DNA of 10,498 nt from Pelagophyceae sp. CCMP2097 (Eukaryota; Sar; Pelagophyceae): positions 17,517 through 28,014 of the forward strand of contig MU657472.1 in the NCBI GenBank assembly GCA_026770575.1, read 5' to 3'. Below the pieces are notes generated by a model that saw only the letters and a program-made list of their open reading frames with translations, was not told the origin of the DNA and did no database searches. Shown here in pieces: positions 1 to 6,829 of the stretch (its first letter is position 1; each line of letters begins with the position of its first letter). A program made the position numbers and the translations under genes.

Positions 1-422
1 CGGCAGTGGCATCGGCGCGCCCGCGGGTCCGCACGCTGGCCATGGTGAGCAATCTCCCGAAGGAGGCGACGGCGCGCCGAGCCACCTTCGTCAGGGAACT
101 CAGTGCCGCCGCCATCGCGGAAGCCGCCGAAGCGGCGGTCCTCGCCGCCGCACAAGCCGATGCCCGCGCGGCTGCAGCAGCTGCCGCGGCTGCCATGGCC
201 GCCGCCGCGAAGCAGGCCAAGCAGAACGCCGCCGCCGCCGCCAAGGCCGACAAGGCCGCCGCCAAGGCGGCCAGACCCAACAAAGCGGCCAAGACCACCA
301 CAAAACAAAGAGCAGCCCCGGCCGACCTCCGAGTCCCACCGAGCAAGCGGCCCGCGGTCCATGGCGCCACCCGGGGCTCCTCCCGGACCGCCCGCGGCAC
401 GAAGCGCCCACGCGACGAGTAA
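1..422 (+). CDS. C-terminal end of an Ala/Lys-rich protein, 5' partial
   Basis: The frame is open from the window edge (codons in phase with position 3) to a TAA at 420-422, so this is the end of a gene, or of its last exon, that starts upstream. The GTG at 6 is not a convincing start. About 138 residues are visible. The first 30 are mixed (a VSNLPKEATARR stretch). Roughly residues 33-95 are very rich in Ala with regularly spaced Lys (AKADKAAAKAA-like), as in histone H1-type tails or a long basic helix. The end is basic and polar and finishes in KRPRDE, which resembles a nuclear localisation signal. GC is very high and third positions are mostly G or C, as in the CFAP53 exons downstream. The product is not recognised. 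A chromatin or nucleic-acid-binding protein is possible from composition only. Confidence 0.5.
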   Translation, partial: AVASARPRVRTLAMVSNLPKEATARRATFVRELSAAAIAEAAEAAVLAAAQADARAAAAAAAAAMAAAAKQAKQNAAAAAKADKAAAKAARPNKAAKTTTKQRAAPADLRVPPSKRPAVHGATRGSSRTARGTKRPRDE

Positions 423-528
423 GGATCCGACCCTCCACCGCAGAGTGCTGGATCCGTGCCGGCAGCGCCGCATACGCAGCGCCGACGGGCGCTGCGAGCT
501 CGCGAGTCGATCACCCCGGGCTGATACG

Positions 529-707
529 ACGATATCATCGAGGCTTATATCAAATCTGAGAACCGCACGGATAGAAATGTCAAATAACCAAAATTTTAAA
601 CGAGATTCCGTTGAACTTTGAGCGCGATTATCTCAGCGCGGACCCCGCCCGTGGAGCTCAAGTTGACGGATCTTGAAAGCTTGCATCGAGGCGCGTTGAC
701 TCCATCA
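529..707 (+). repeat. dispersed repeat, copy 1 (tRNA-like/SINE-like candidate)
   Basis: This segment has a direct-orientation partner about 7.6 kb downstream at 8162-8355. The core 601-660 aligns without gaps to 8243-8302, with 55 of 60 bases identical. Similarity falls off on both sides but short anchors persist: CGATATC, TATA.CAAATCT and GTCAAA upstream; TGAAAGC, CGAGGCGCG and CATCAAA downstream. The position matching the A-box-like motif of copy 2 is degraded here (tatctcagcgcgg at 629). GTTGACTCC at 695-703 resembles a tRNA B box lacking one base. The hairpin of copy 2 is broken here. An open frame crosses it in both copies, but the similarity is higher in DNA than in encoded protein. Confidence 0.7.
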
Positions 708-980
708 AACAGTTTGTCTCAACTCGAGAATCGTGATTTTGAGAAGCGCGTCTACCACCAGCCCCGAAGCCCGGCAACCCCTTTTGCCGGCATAACGCGT
801 GCTTGCTCGACATAGTTTGCCGGACTTCACAGGCGCCTGCGGCGTCGGTACGTGCGCCCGGCGCCCGCGGGCGCCTTACGCCGGTGGGCGCGCGCCTTTG
901 CCTTTGCCGCCCCCTTTGGCTCCCCTTGGCCCCGCCGCCTCCTTAGGGCCGCCGCGAGGCCGCGTCTCTAGGAGCCCGGA
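708..980. other. intergenic/5' flank of CFAP53
   Basis: No coding exon is supported here. Base composition changes from mixed to very GC-rich at about 840. A potential intron with the same style as those in the gene (GTGCGCCCGG at 852, ...TCTCTAG ending at 971) lies just before the CFAP53 start codon. If used, it would more likely interrupt a 5' untranslated leader than code, because the in-frame reading upstream of 852 has no ATG before a TAG at 813-815. No TATA box or other promoter element could be recognised with confidence. Confidence 0.35.
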
Positions 981-2948
981 ATGGTCGCGCCCCGCGCCGC
1001 GCCGCGGCCGCCGCGCCCCGCCGAGGCGATGACCAATTTCCGCGCGGCGGAGCGTTCCGTGGAGCTGATGGTGCAACACCAGGCGACCATCTCAGCGACG
1101 ACGCAGCGTGCGGCGTGGGAAGTGGCCAGCGACGCGAAGATCCAGCGCAAGGGCTGCCAGCGGCGCATCCTCGAGCTGCAGAGGCTGTCGGAGAACGACG
1201 TGGCGCTTCGCAAAGGGCAGCTGGCGGAGCTGTTCGCCGCCGACTGTGAGACGTGGCGGTCCGAGATGCGCCTCTTCGGCGAGACGCAGGACGACCGCAA
1301 GCACCGCCTCGGCACGCGCGCCATGGCGCTCGGCGCGCGTCGCGAGGGCGAGCGGCGGGCCAATGTCGCCGAGTGCCTGCAGCGCCAGCAGCGCCTCGCA
1401 TGTGACGACGTCCGCACTCGCGATTCGCACGCCGTCTTTCTGCAAATCGCCGCGCAGCGTGCGCAGCCGCGTCCGCAGCACACAAAAGGTTGCGAGGATC
1501 TTTGCGTCGCTTGATCTCTGCGCCGCCTTTCGAACGGGCCCACAGCGTTTCCGCGGGCCTGGGCCGTCGGCGAAAGAAGTGTTTTCGCCGCGCTAGGCCA
1601 GGACCAGATCCTTGAGAAGGTCGAGCGCTACGAAGCGCAGCGCCGCACCGACGCGCTCGAGGTGCGCCTTTGGTGCGATGAGACCTTCGGTGGCAAAGGC
1701 GCTTCATAAAAAACGCCACGCAAACGCCCACCCTCCAGGTCTCCGAGCGCGACGGCCGGCTGCGCGAGGCGGACGCGGCGGAGCGCATCAAGATTGCGTG
1801 CGTGGCGCGCTTATCTTTGTTCCTTGGCGCTTGAAACTGCTGCGTTATCGGTCCCTCGAAACGCCGCATGTCAGGTCTGTGCGCGCGCACGAGCACGACG
1901 TCAAGTACGTCTTAGACGAGCAGGTCGCCCTGCTGGCGAAGAGGTCCGCGGAATCGAAGCTCAAGCGCGCGGCGGAGGACGCGGCTTCCGATTTGGAATG
2001 GCACGCGGCCGTCGAAGCCGAAGCGGCGAAACTTGCCGCCTTACGCAAAGAGGCCACCGCGCGCGGCCGCGCCGTCGTCGGGTCGAACTCTTCGGCTTCC
2101 GGGACACGCGCGTTTACGCTGGCGCGGGACAAAGCGCAGGATTCGCTGCTTTTGTCGTACCAACTCGCATCTGAGAAATCCGCCGATGCAGCTGACGTCG
2201 CCAAGCTGGAGAACGAAAAGGTCATGGCTGCTCTCTTTAAGACATACTTGGACGGCTTTGAGAAGATGCGCGACTCGGAGACGGCCGCCGTTGACGAAGA
2301 GCGGTGGCGTATTGAGCAGGCGATTTGGACGCGCAAGGACGCCGAACAGACGGCGCAGCACGACGCGCGTAAATTCCTCGCCGCGGAAGTCGACGCCGGC
2401 AGGCAGCATCAAATGGCCGACGCGCAGCAGATCGCTCTGGAGGACGCACGGCTGCGGGCGCTCGAAGTGCGCCCTGCGCCGCGCCCTAACGAAAGGCCCG
2501 TACCGACGCGCGCTGCGTAGGTCGACGCCGTCCAGCGACAACAGGCGATGCTCGACGGCGCCGACGACGCCAAGACGGCGATGCACGCTCGCGCGCACGT
2601 CGACAACCAGCTCCGCATCCGTGCCGCGCCCGCGTCCGCCTTTTGCTGCCGGGATGGGGGCCTTTGCTTTCTCCCTGTTGCCGTTCCGACGACCGCTCTT
2701 GTAGGCGAGCAAATGGCGCACAACGCCTCGCTCTGCGCGCACGAGGCGCAGGCGGCGTTCTTCGAGTCCAAGATGCAGGCCAAGACGGAGTTGGACTTTG
2801 AGTCCAAGGTGCGACCCTTTTCGCCTCAAGCGTTTCCACGAAAAAACTTTTTCTCGACGAACGCAATCCAACCGACGCGTAGGTCGCCGCCGAGGGCGGC
2901 CGCATCAAGACGAACTACCCCGTGAAATCGACAAACTGGTACGGATAA
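981..2948 (+). CDS. CFAP53: Cilia- and flagella-associated protein 53 (CCDC11), 7 exons
   Basis: Proposed coding exons are 981-1458, 1597-1661, 1739-1797, 1875-2466, 2521-2620, 2705-2808 and 2883-2948 (TAA at 2946). They join in frame to 1464 nt, or 487 residues; human CFAP53 has about 514. The product is charged and helical throughout. Exon 1 has the N-terminal family segment around residues 80-131: LAELFAADCETW, then EMRLFGETQDDRKHRL, then ERRANVAE, paralleling human LRELLALEENEY, EMQLKKETIEEKKDRM and ERQDFVAE. Exons 3-6 form a trichohyalin/plectin-homology coiled coil (for example LDEQVALLAKR, FKTYLDGFEKM). The last exon adds a short tail ending NWYG. Known family role: a microtubule inner protein inside ciliary doublets that helps stabilise them and anchor outer dynein arms; loss causes laterality and motility defects in animals. 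The start may be ATG 981 or ATG 1029. Residues about 268-279 are a Ser/Gly-rich loop (GSNSSASG) that I do not recall from other members. Family assignment rests on remembered human sequence. Confidence 0.85.
1459..2882 (+). other. CFAP53: six short GT-AG introns of CFAP53
   Basis: The introns are 1459-1596 (138 nt), 1662-1738 (77), 1798-1874 (77), 2467-2520 (54), 2621-2704 (84) and 2809-2882 (74). Five begin GTGCG and one GTGCCG. Four end in TAG and two in CAG. Phases are 1, 0, 2, 0, 1 and 0, and every junction keeps the frame. Reading through any of them meets a stop or breaks the homology; for example intron 2 contains TAA, and intron 4 makes an in-frame TAG at its own acceptor. Introns 4 and 6 share an ACCGACGCG string just before the acceptor, and intron 4 also has CCCTAAC, either of which could be the branch-point region. 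The intron 3 donor could instead be the GT at 1802, but that breaks the frame. Confidence 0.8.
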
Positions 2949-3343
2949 CCATGCGACGCGCAGTGCCACAGGTGCGGCGCGCAGTGCCACGGGTGCCACT
3001 GGCGATGCGACTGCTCCGACGAGCGGTCGACGAGACCCGCCCCGCGGCACCGCGGGCCGCCGTCGGCCGCACCGCCGGCCGCCGCTCGAGGCCCCAAAGG
3101 GGGGGCGCCGTCGACTTACGTACATTGATCTCTTCCCACGTCGAGTGGCCGGTCCGGCGGCCTCTCTTATAACGGGCACACCTTATAGTACTAGTAGGCA
3201 AGATTTTGGACCCTGGGTCATTAAGCCAAATCGAAACGTTTGATGCACCATGCCTTAGGACCGACCGAGTCGTAGCCAACGCGCGTTCTAAAAATCCCGT
3301 AGCCGGTCTGTGGACCCGTGGCCGGGTCGCGGAGCGTCAATTT
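2949..3343. other. 3' flank of CFAP53, no gene seen
   Basis: This includes the 3' untranslated region, whose end is not recognisable (no AATAAA or TGTAA signal found). It contains a two-copy 21-bp-period tandem (2957-2974 and 2978-2995, core cgcagtgccac), a GC hairpin (cccgcg/cgcggg, 3041-3056) and a very GC-rich tract to about 3110. From 3180 the composition becomes mixed. Positions 3206-3247 carry three anchors (ttggaccc, aagccaaat, tgatgca) that recur in the same order at 5121-5173. Confidence 0.5.
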
Positions 3344-3547
3344 GGGGGGGGGAAGGATATTCACGTATCGACGCGTGTCGTGGACGAGCGGAGCAGGGCG
3401 GGGCAGAGCAAGGCGTCGACGAGCAGAGCACGGCGTCGACGAGCAGTGATAAGGAGTCCTCCTTAGATTTCCGTAGGAAATAGACGCCGAGTATACCTGG
3501 CGGAGGGAGCGTGTCCGACGAGGGCGCGGTCCTACGGTATAGAAGGA
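3344..3547 (+). repeat. G-run repeat family, copy A (diverged)
   Basis: It begins with nine G and then shares ordered blocks with the two close copies at 5597-5829 and 6427-6659: CGACGCGTGTCGTGGA, GACGAGCA, GATTTCCGT, TACCTGGCGGA and GACGAGGGCGCGGTCCTA. Internally it has an extra 20-bp tandem (3411-3430 and 3431-3450, ggcgtcgacgagca). The 3' third of the family (after GGTCCTA) is missing or unrecognisable here. No coding capacity is apparent. Confidence 0.65.
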
Positions 3548-3631
3548 TGGGGGGGTATCGGAAACTTATTTGGGTAAATATTGAGCCCCAGTACCCCGCA
3601 AATCCCAGGTTAATGCGAAATTGCAAGGACT

Positions 3632-4327
3632 TTATTTTAACCTTTTGGTTCCGGGAAGGCCTTTGTGCAGCAGCGAGTACAAAGTGGCGTCTCCCGGCGC
3701 CGGTATTGCGCTGCCTAGAGACTTGATGGTATCGAATGACGGGCCCGGCGAGACCAACTTGTAGGCCCAAGAAGTCCCCAGAGAGCCTCCTGCGTGGAGA
3801 GAGCGACCCTCAAACGTGACGAACGCGGGGCTTGCCGTTTCAAGCCGCAACGGCGCCGGTATCGCGCTGCCTAGAGACTTGATGGTATAGATTGACGGGC
3901 ACGGCGAGACCAACAAGCGGGCCCGAGAAGTCCCTAGAGAGCCGCCTGCGCAAAGAGAGCGACCCTCAAGCGTAACCTGTGGTTCAACCTCAGGGTGTCG
4001 CTCCAAAACACCGACGCAGGCGCTTGGTGGACTTTCGTCCGAAAGAGAGTAACGGTTGGACAGGTAGGACTTTCTATCGCGTTCATATCTCTGCGCAAGA
4101 AGCCGGCGATACGGCATTACGCACCTCTTCGGACGTTTCGCTGAAATGGATGCATTTTCTCGAATCGTCGAATCATCGCGCGTTTTTGCGAAGCATCGCC
4201 TGTTTCGCGAAGCATCGCACGTGCGACTCGCAACGTCGACACACGCGGCGTGTTCTAAGTTGACAACCAGCCGGCGCGCGCTAGGTTGATAACCGCTTTT
4301 TTGACCCACCCACCACTGCTGTCGCAC
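3632..4327 (-). other. 231-codon open frame, unproven
   Basis: An ATG-to-stop frame on the minus strand with no recognised domain. Its C-terminal half translates the two copies of the 126-bp duplicated block, so the predicted protein has two 42-residue repeats (GRSL.AGGSLGTS ... TIKSLGSAIPAP) spaced 52 residues apart. The two DNA copies differ at 16 of 126 positions and about half of the differences change the residue, so I see no sign of strong selection on the protein. The frame has no GC-rich codon bias of the kind seen in the CFAP53 exons. It is more likely a chance opening across repeat DNA, although a fragment of a repeat-encoded protein is possible. Confidence 0.2.
3695..3976. repeat. 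two-copy 126-bp direct duplication (period 156)
   Basis: 3695-3820 and 3851-3976 align without gaps over 126 bp with about 110 identical bases (87%). Both start CGGCGCCGGTAT and end with GACCCTCAA.CGT.AC. A 30-bp spacer that is not duplicated separates them. The longest identical block is GCGCTGCCTAGAGACTTGAT. Sharp edges and no internal indel suggest a segmental or element duplication, now fairly old. Confidence 0.85.
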
Positions 4328-4400
4328 CCTATTCTTTTGTGAATTCTAGGCTCGTGGGCGGCGCTCCAGAGCTGTTTCTCCCTCAAGCCCATAATCCACC
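3977..4400. other. no gene seen; small tandem duplication
   Basis: Nothing coding is supported apart from the unproven minus-strand frame. It contains a two-copy 19-bp tandem around GCGAAGCATCGC (4188-4199 and 4207-4218). Confidence 0.4.
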
Positions 4401-4475
4401 CGCCAACGGACCGCAGAGTCCAACGGACGGATTCGCTGCGCTCCTCCGTCCTTTGACTTCCGCGGTCCGTTGGCG
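4401..4475. repeat. 75-nt imperfect hairpin
   Basis: CGCCAACGGACCGC (4401-4414) is the exact inverse complement of 4462-4475, a 14-bp outer stem. Inside it AGTCCAA (4417-4423) opposes TTGACT with a one-base bulge, and GGACGGA (4425-4431) pairs perfectly with TCCGTCC (4445-4451), leaving a 13-nt loop. The whole forms one long, slightly bulged stem. It could be a structured RNA, a foldback element or a recombination product. Nothing identifies which. Confidence 0.75.
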
Positions 4476-4750
4476 CGACCTTTCTCCACTCTGAGTGGAC
4501 AGCACCCGTGGGGTTCTATAAGCGAAGCACGCTTGCTTGCAACGCCGTCCCGCGCTTTTACTGAGGGATCTTCGCTTCGCTTGTTCGCCTTGCAAGTTAT
4601 CGCCAACTTTGCGTCGCAGTGTATGAACCGGACAGGATCAGACACCAAGAGAGCGCGCTCGCGACTGGTGCCCCCCTTAGCGCCAGGCGCGTCCTGTGCC
4701 AGCGCGACAGTGCTCCGCAATGTGCCCAGTTGTTACGGCCTTTTTGGAAA
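4476..4750. other. no gene seen
   Basis: Open frames on both strands (plus to 4784, minus to 4346) overlap each other and have no recognisable domain or coding bias. I see nothing else to report here. Confidence 0.4.
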
Positions 4751-5298
4751 TATCAAGGACGGTCCTAATTTCGCCCCGTCCTAATTTCGCCCCTCGTGGT
4801 TTTTATGAAACTATGGGACGGATTTCCCGCAAAAGATGGTGGAGATATGCGCTAGAAGCGCGGTCAAAATATCGGACGGGATCGTGCAATCAGATCGTGA
4901 ATCCGACGACGCACGCCGGAGCGCGGCGCATTTCAAGAAGATTTCTAAATTTTCGGGCGAAAGCAAACGGGATTTTACTCAATATTTTACTTTTTGATGA
5001 CTGCTCCTGGCCTTTAAATACCATCCAATGCCATTATAATACCATCATAATACCTGGACAGTAAGGTTTTACCGGGACGAAGTTGCAAACATACCCCAAC
5101 ATACCCCAAAAGTTGAAACTTTGGACCCATGGCGCGAAGCCAAATGGGCGATTGTGAACCATAGGTTGATGCATGATGCCCATGCGACCTATAGCTTGAA
5201 CCTAACCCATTCAGTTCATCATTTGGAGGGCTATGGACCGCGGTAATCAAAAATTCCCGAAGCAGATTTTTAAGGCGAAATTGGGACCGTCCTGGATG
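4751..5298. mobile_element. MITE-like element with 27-bp imperfect terminal inverted repeats
   Basis: 4751-4777 and the inverse complement of 5272-5298 match at 22 of 27 positions, including an unbroken GGACGGTCC core and AATTTCGCC. The left terminus carries an extra tandem copy of its inner 16 bp (GTCCTAATTTCGCCCC, 4762-4777 and 4778-4793). The 550-bp interval is AT-richer than the genes and has no transposase-like frame. It contains a small direct repeat (cataccccaa, about 5090-5110). Size, non-coding content and inverted ends fit a non-autonomous DNA element. No clear target-site duplication is visible, so the exact ends and superfamily are unknown. Confidence 0.5.
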
Positions 5299-5596
5299 CC
5301 CGAACCGATTGCGAAGGAAAAATAATGTTATGGGCCTCCCAAACCTGGCCTATTTATAATCGCCCGCGATGGCGACTACGATGGTTTTAAAAGTTATTTT
5401 GGCGATCTTAGAAGTTTTCCGGAGCCTAGCGCCAACATGAAGCATGTAGCCGCATCCTCTCCCCGTCTATATTATTTGAGGAGCCAACATCTTAAGTGCA
5501 AGGTCGAATCGCCAAAAGGCGTGCTAAAAAACGAAATTCGCCCACGAAGCAGCTGTACGGGGAGCAACGAGGCTGGGTTCGATTTTTTTTCTTTTT
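5299..5596. other. no gene seen; holds left arm of a larger inverted repeat
   Basis: The 84-codon frame at 5437-5691 runs into the G-run repeat and shows no domain. 5362-5425 is the left arm of the inverted repeat described for 5362-6765. A T-run and G-run (5583-5603) mark the edge of repeat copy B. Confidence 0.4.
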
Positions 5597-5829
5597 GGGG
5601 GGGTGGCTTACGCGACGCGTGTCGTGGAAGTGCAGGGCGTGGACGAGCAATGGCAATGAGTCCACCGGAGCATAAGTGGATTTCCGTCTGAAAAGGGGAC
5701 GCCGCGCATACCTGGCGGAAGGAGGAAGTTGGACGAGGGCGCGGTCCTAAGACACAAAGGATTTCACGCCACTCTCGAGACCCATTGTCATTGCGCGTCG
5801 GCCTCGACTCTCAAAGAACACCGAAAATG
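5597..5829 (+). repeat. G-run repeat family, copy B
   Basis: 233 bp, aligned without gaps to 6427-6659 (constant offset of 830) with 8 differences (about 97% identity). Similarity begins at a run of seven G and stops abruptly after CCGAAAATG, so both edges are sharp. Six of the eight differences are transitions. No protein is conserved: open frames differ between the copies. Confidence 0.9.
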
Positions 5830-5862
5830 AATTCTAGTAATTATGGGGGATATTCAAATCTT

Positions 5863-6175
5863 TAAAGAGCGATTGCGGACCTAAAGAGCGACCGCGGACC
5901 GTCACGGCGGCGGCCTCAAACCCGCTTGACGAACTCTGGGGACCAAGCAGCGGCCGCTGACCGTCGAGCCGGCGTTCGTTCGTTGGTTCCATCTTGATGG
6001 ACCCAGCGGCGACCCTGCCCGTCGCGTCGGTGGCCCATGCCCGTTGGGTCCAAACTGTTGGACCCAGCGACAGTCGCCGACCGGCGTGTCGGCGGCCCCA
6101 CACCCGCCGGACAACTCGAAAGACCCAGCGGCGACCGCCGACCATCGCGCCGGCGGCTCCAGGTCGAGGCGCGCG
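5863..6175. repeat. 61-bp-period GC-rich minisatellite, about 5 units
   Basis: Units start near 5881, 5940, 5999, 6060 and 6121 (spacing 59, 59, 61, 61), each beginning GGACCCAGCG or a variant (GGACCAAGCAG; CTAAAGAGCGAC in the first) followed by a GACCG.CG...CGGCGG...CCC core. The units are well diverged. A short partial unit (TAAAGAGCGATTGCGGAC) precedes the first. The period is not a multiple of three, so the several open frames crossing it on both strands are by-products rather than a repeat protein. Confidence 0.75.
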
Positions 6176-6426
6176 AAGTGTGAGTATGGTGTTCAAAGCG
6201 GGTATTGCAAACACACCCCCCCCGCCCTCAGAAGTGTACCCACGGCTGTGGATCAGGGCCAAGTTGTCGGAGTTGACGAATTGCATCTTTGAGTGCAGGC
6301 AACGAACGTGCGCACATGACACTCGAAAGTGTGATGTGTGAGTTGGAAACGTCTCCCTGAAGATGATAGCGTGCTACCGTTTGAACTGACCCCCAACCAC
6401 AGTGCGGGAGACGCCACGTAGGTTGT

Positions 6427-6659
6427 GGGGGGGTGGCTTACGCGACGCGTGTCGTGGAAGAGCAGGGCGTGGACGAGCAATGACAATGAGTCCACCGGAG
6501 CATAAGTAGATTTCCGTCTGAAAAGGGGACGCCGCGCATACCTGGCGGAAGGAGGAAGTTGGACGAGGGCGCGATCCTAAGACACAAAGGATTTCACGCC
6601 ACTCTCGAGGCCCATTGTCATTGCGCGTCGGCCTAGACTCTCGAAGAATACCGAAAATG
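6427..6659 (+). repeat. G-run repeat family, copy C
   Basis: Near-identical partner of 5597-5829 in the same orientation, starting at the same seven-G run and ending at the same CCGAAAATG. The flanks differ immediately outside (GGTTGT before, GGTAAG after). High similarity to B compared with the diverged copy A suggests either recent duplication or recent activity of the family. Confidence 0.9.
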
Positions 6660-6742
6660 GGTAAGAAAACCACTTGACCCGAGGAGGTACCCGGGGAAGC
6701 TTCTAAATCGCCAAAATAACATTCAAACCATCGCAAGTCGTC

Positions 6743-6829
6743 GGCGACAAAGTTGGCCCCGTTATAAGCAGTTATGCTCGTTATGCTAAGTGCTACCATC
6801 CTGGCCTGGGTCGGGCCAACTTTTTCGCC
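6743..6829. repeat. inverted repeat, 17-bp stem
   Basis: GGCGACAAAGTTGGCCC (6743-6759) is matched by the inverse complement of 6813-6829 with one mismatch, leaving a loop of about 53 nt. It lies just outside the right arm of the 5362-6765 inverted repeat. No coding role seen. Confidence 0.7.

Larger units (their letters stand above)
5362..6765. repeat. 1.4-kb region bounded by inverted repeat arms
   Basis: About 43 bp at 5379-5422 (CGATGGTTTTAA..., TTATTTTGGCGAT, TTAGAAG.TT) match the inverse complement of 6689-6732 with two one-base gaps and roughly 85% identity. Weaker similarity (TATAA, GGCGAC.AC) continues inwards on the left and outwards on the right, to about 5352 and 6775. Between the arms lie two direct 233-bp repeats and a minisatellite. 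The arrangement could be a nested or composite non-autonomous element, or two insertions of one repeat family in opposite orientation. Confidence 0.55.

Noticed and set aside
103..621. 172-codon Pro/Arg-rich plus frame overlapping the left-hand gene
   Set aside because: It is a shadow of the Ala/Lys-rich frame in another register. Its composition (Pro/Arg runs) is what GCC/AAG-rich coding gives when shifted by one base.
800..971. Additional upstream coding exon of CFAP53 spliced from 852 to 971
   Set aside because: The donor and acceptor look right, but the in-frame exon would have a stop at 813 and no ATG. At most it is an intron in the leader.
1662..1700. Coding read-through after residue 181 giving RLWCDE, which resembles human KLWEED
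   Set aside because: The reading meets TAA about 40 nt later, begins with the same GTGCG donor as the other introns, and splicing to 1739 restores the frame. The match is probably chance.
943..1896. 317-codon minus-strand open frame
   Set aside because: It is antisense to CFAP53 exons and introns. It is Arg/Ala-rich, low in complexity, and produced by the GC-rich codon bias of the opposite strand.
3200..3500. Retroelement or transposase coding sequence
   Set aside because: I looked for reverse transcriptase, integrase, DDE and replication-initiator signatures in all long frames of 2949-10498 and recognised none.
5863..6175. CRISPR array
   Set aside because: The units are contiguous, diverged along their whole length and show no constant-repeat/unique-spacer pattern. 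The rest of the window is eukaryotic in character.
5834..6322. 162-codon minus-strand and overlapping plus-strand frames
   Set aside because: They cross the 61-bp minisatellite, whose period is not divisible by three, so the apparent peptides are artefacts of the repeat.
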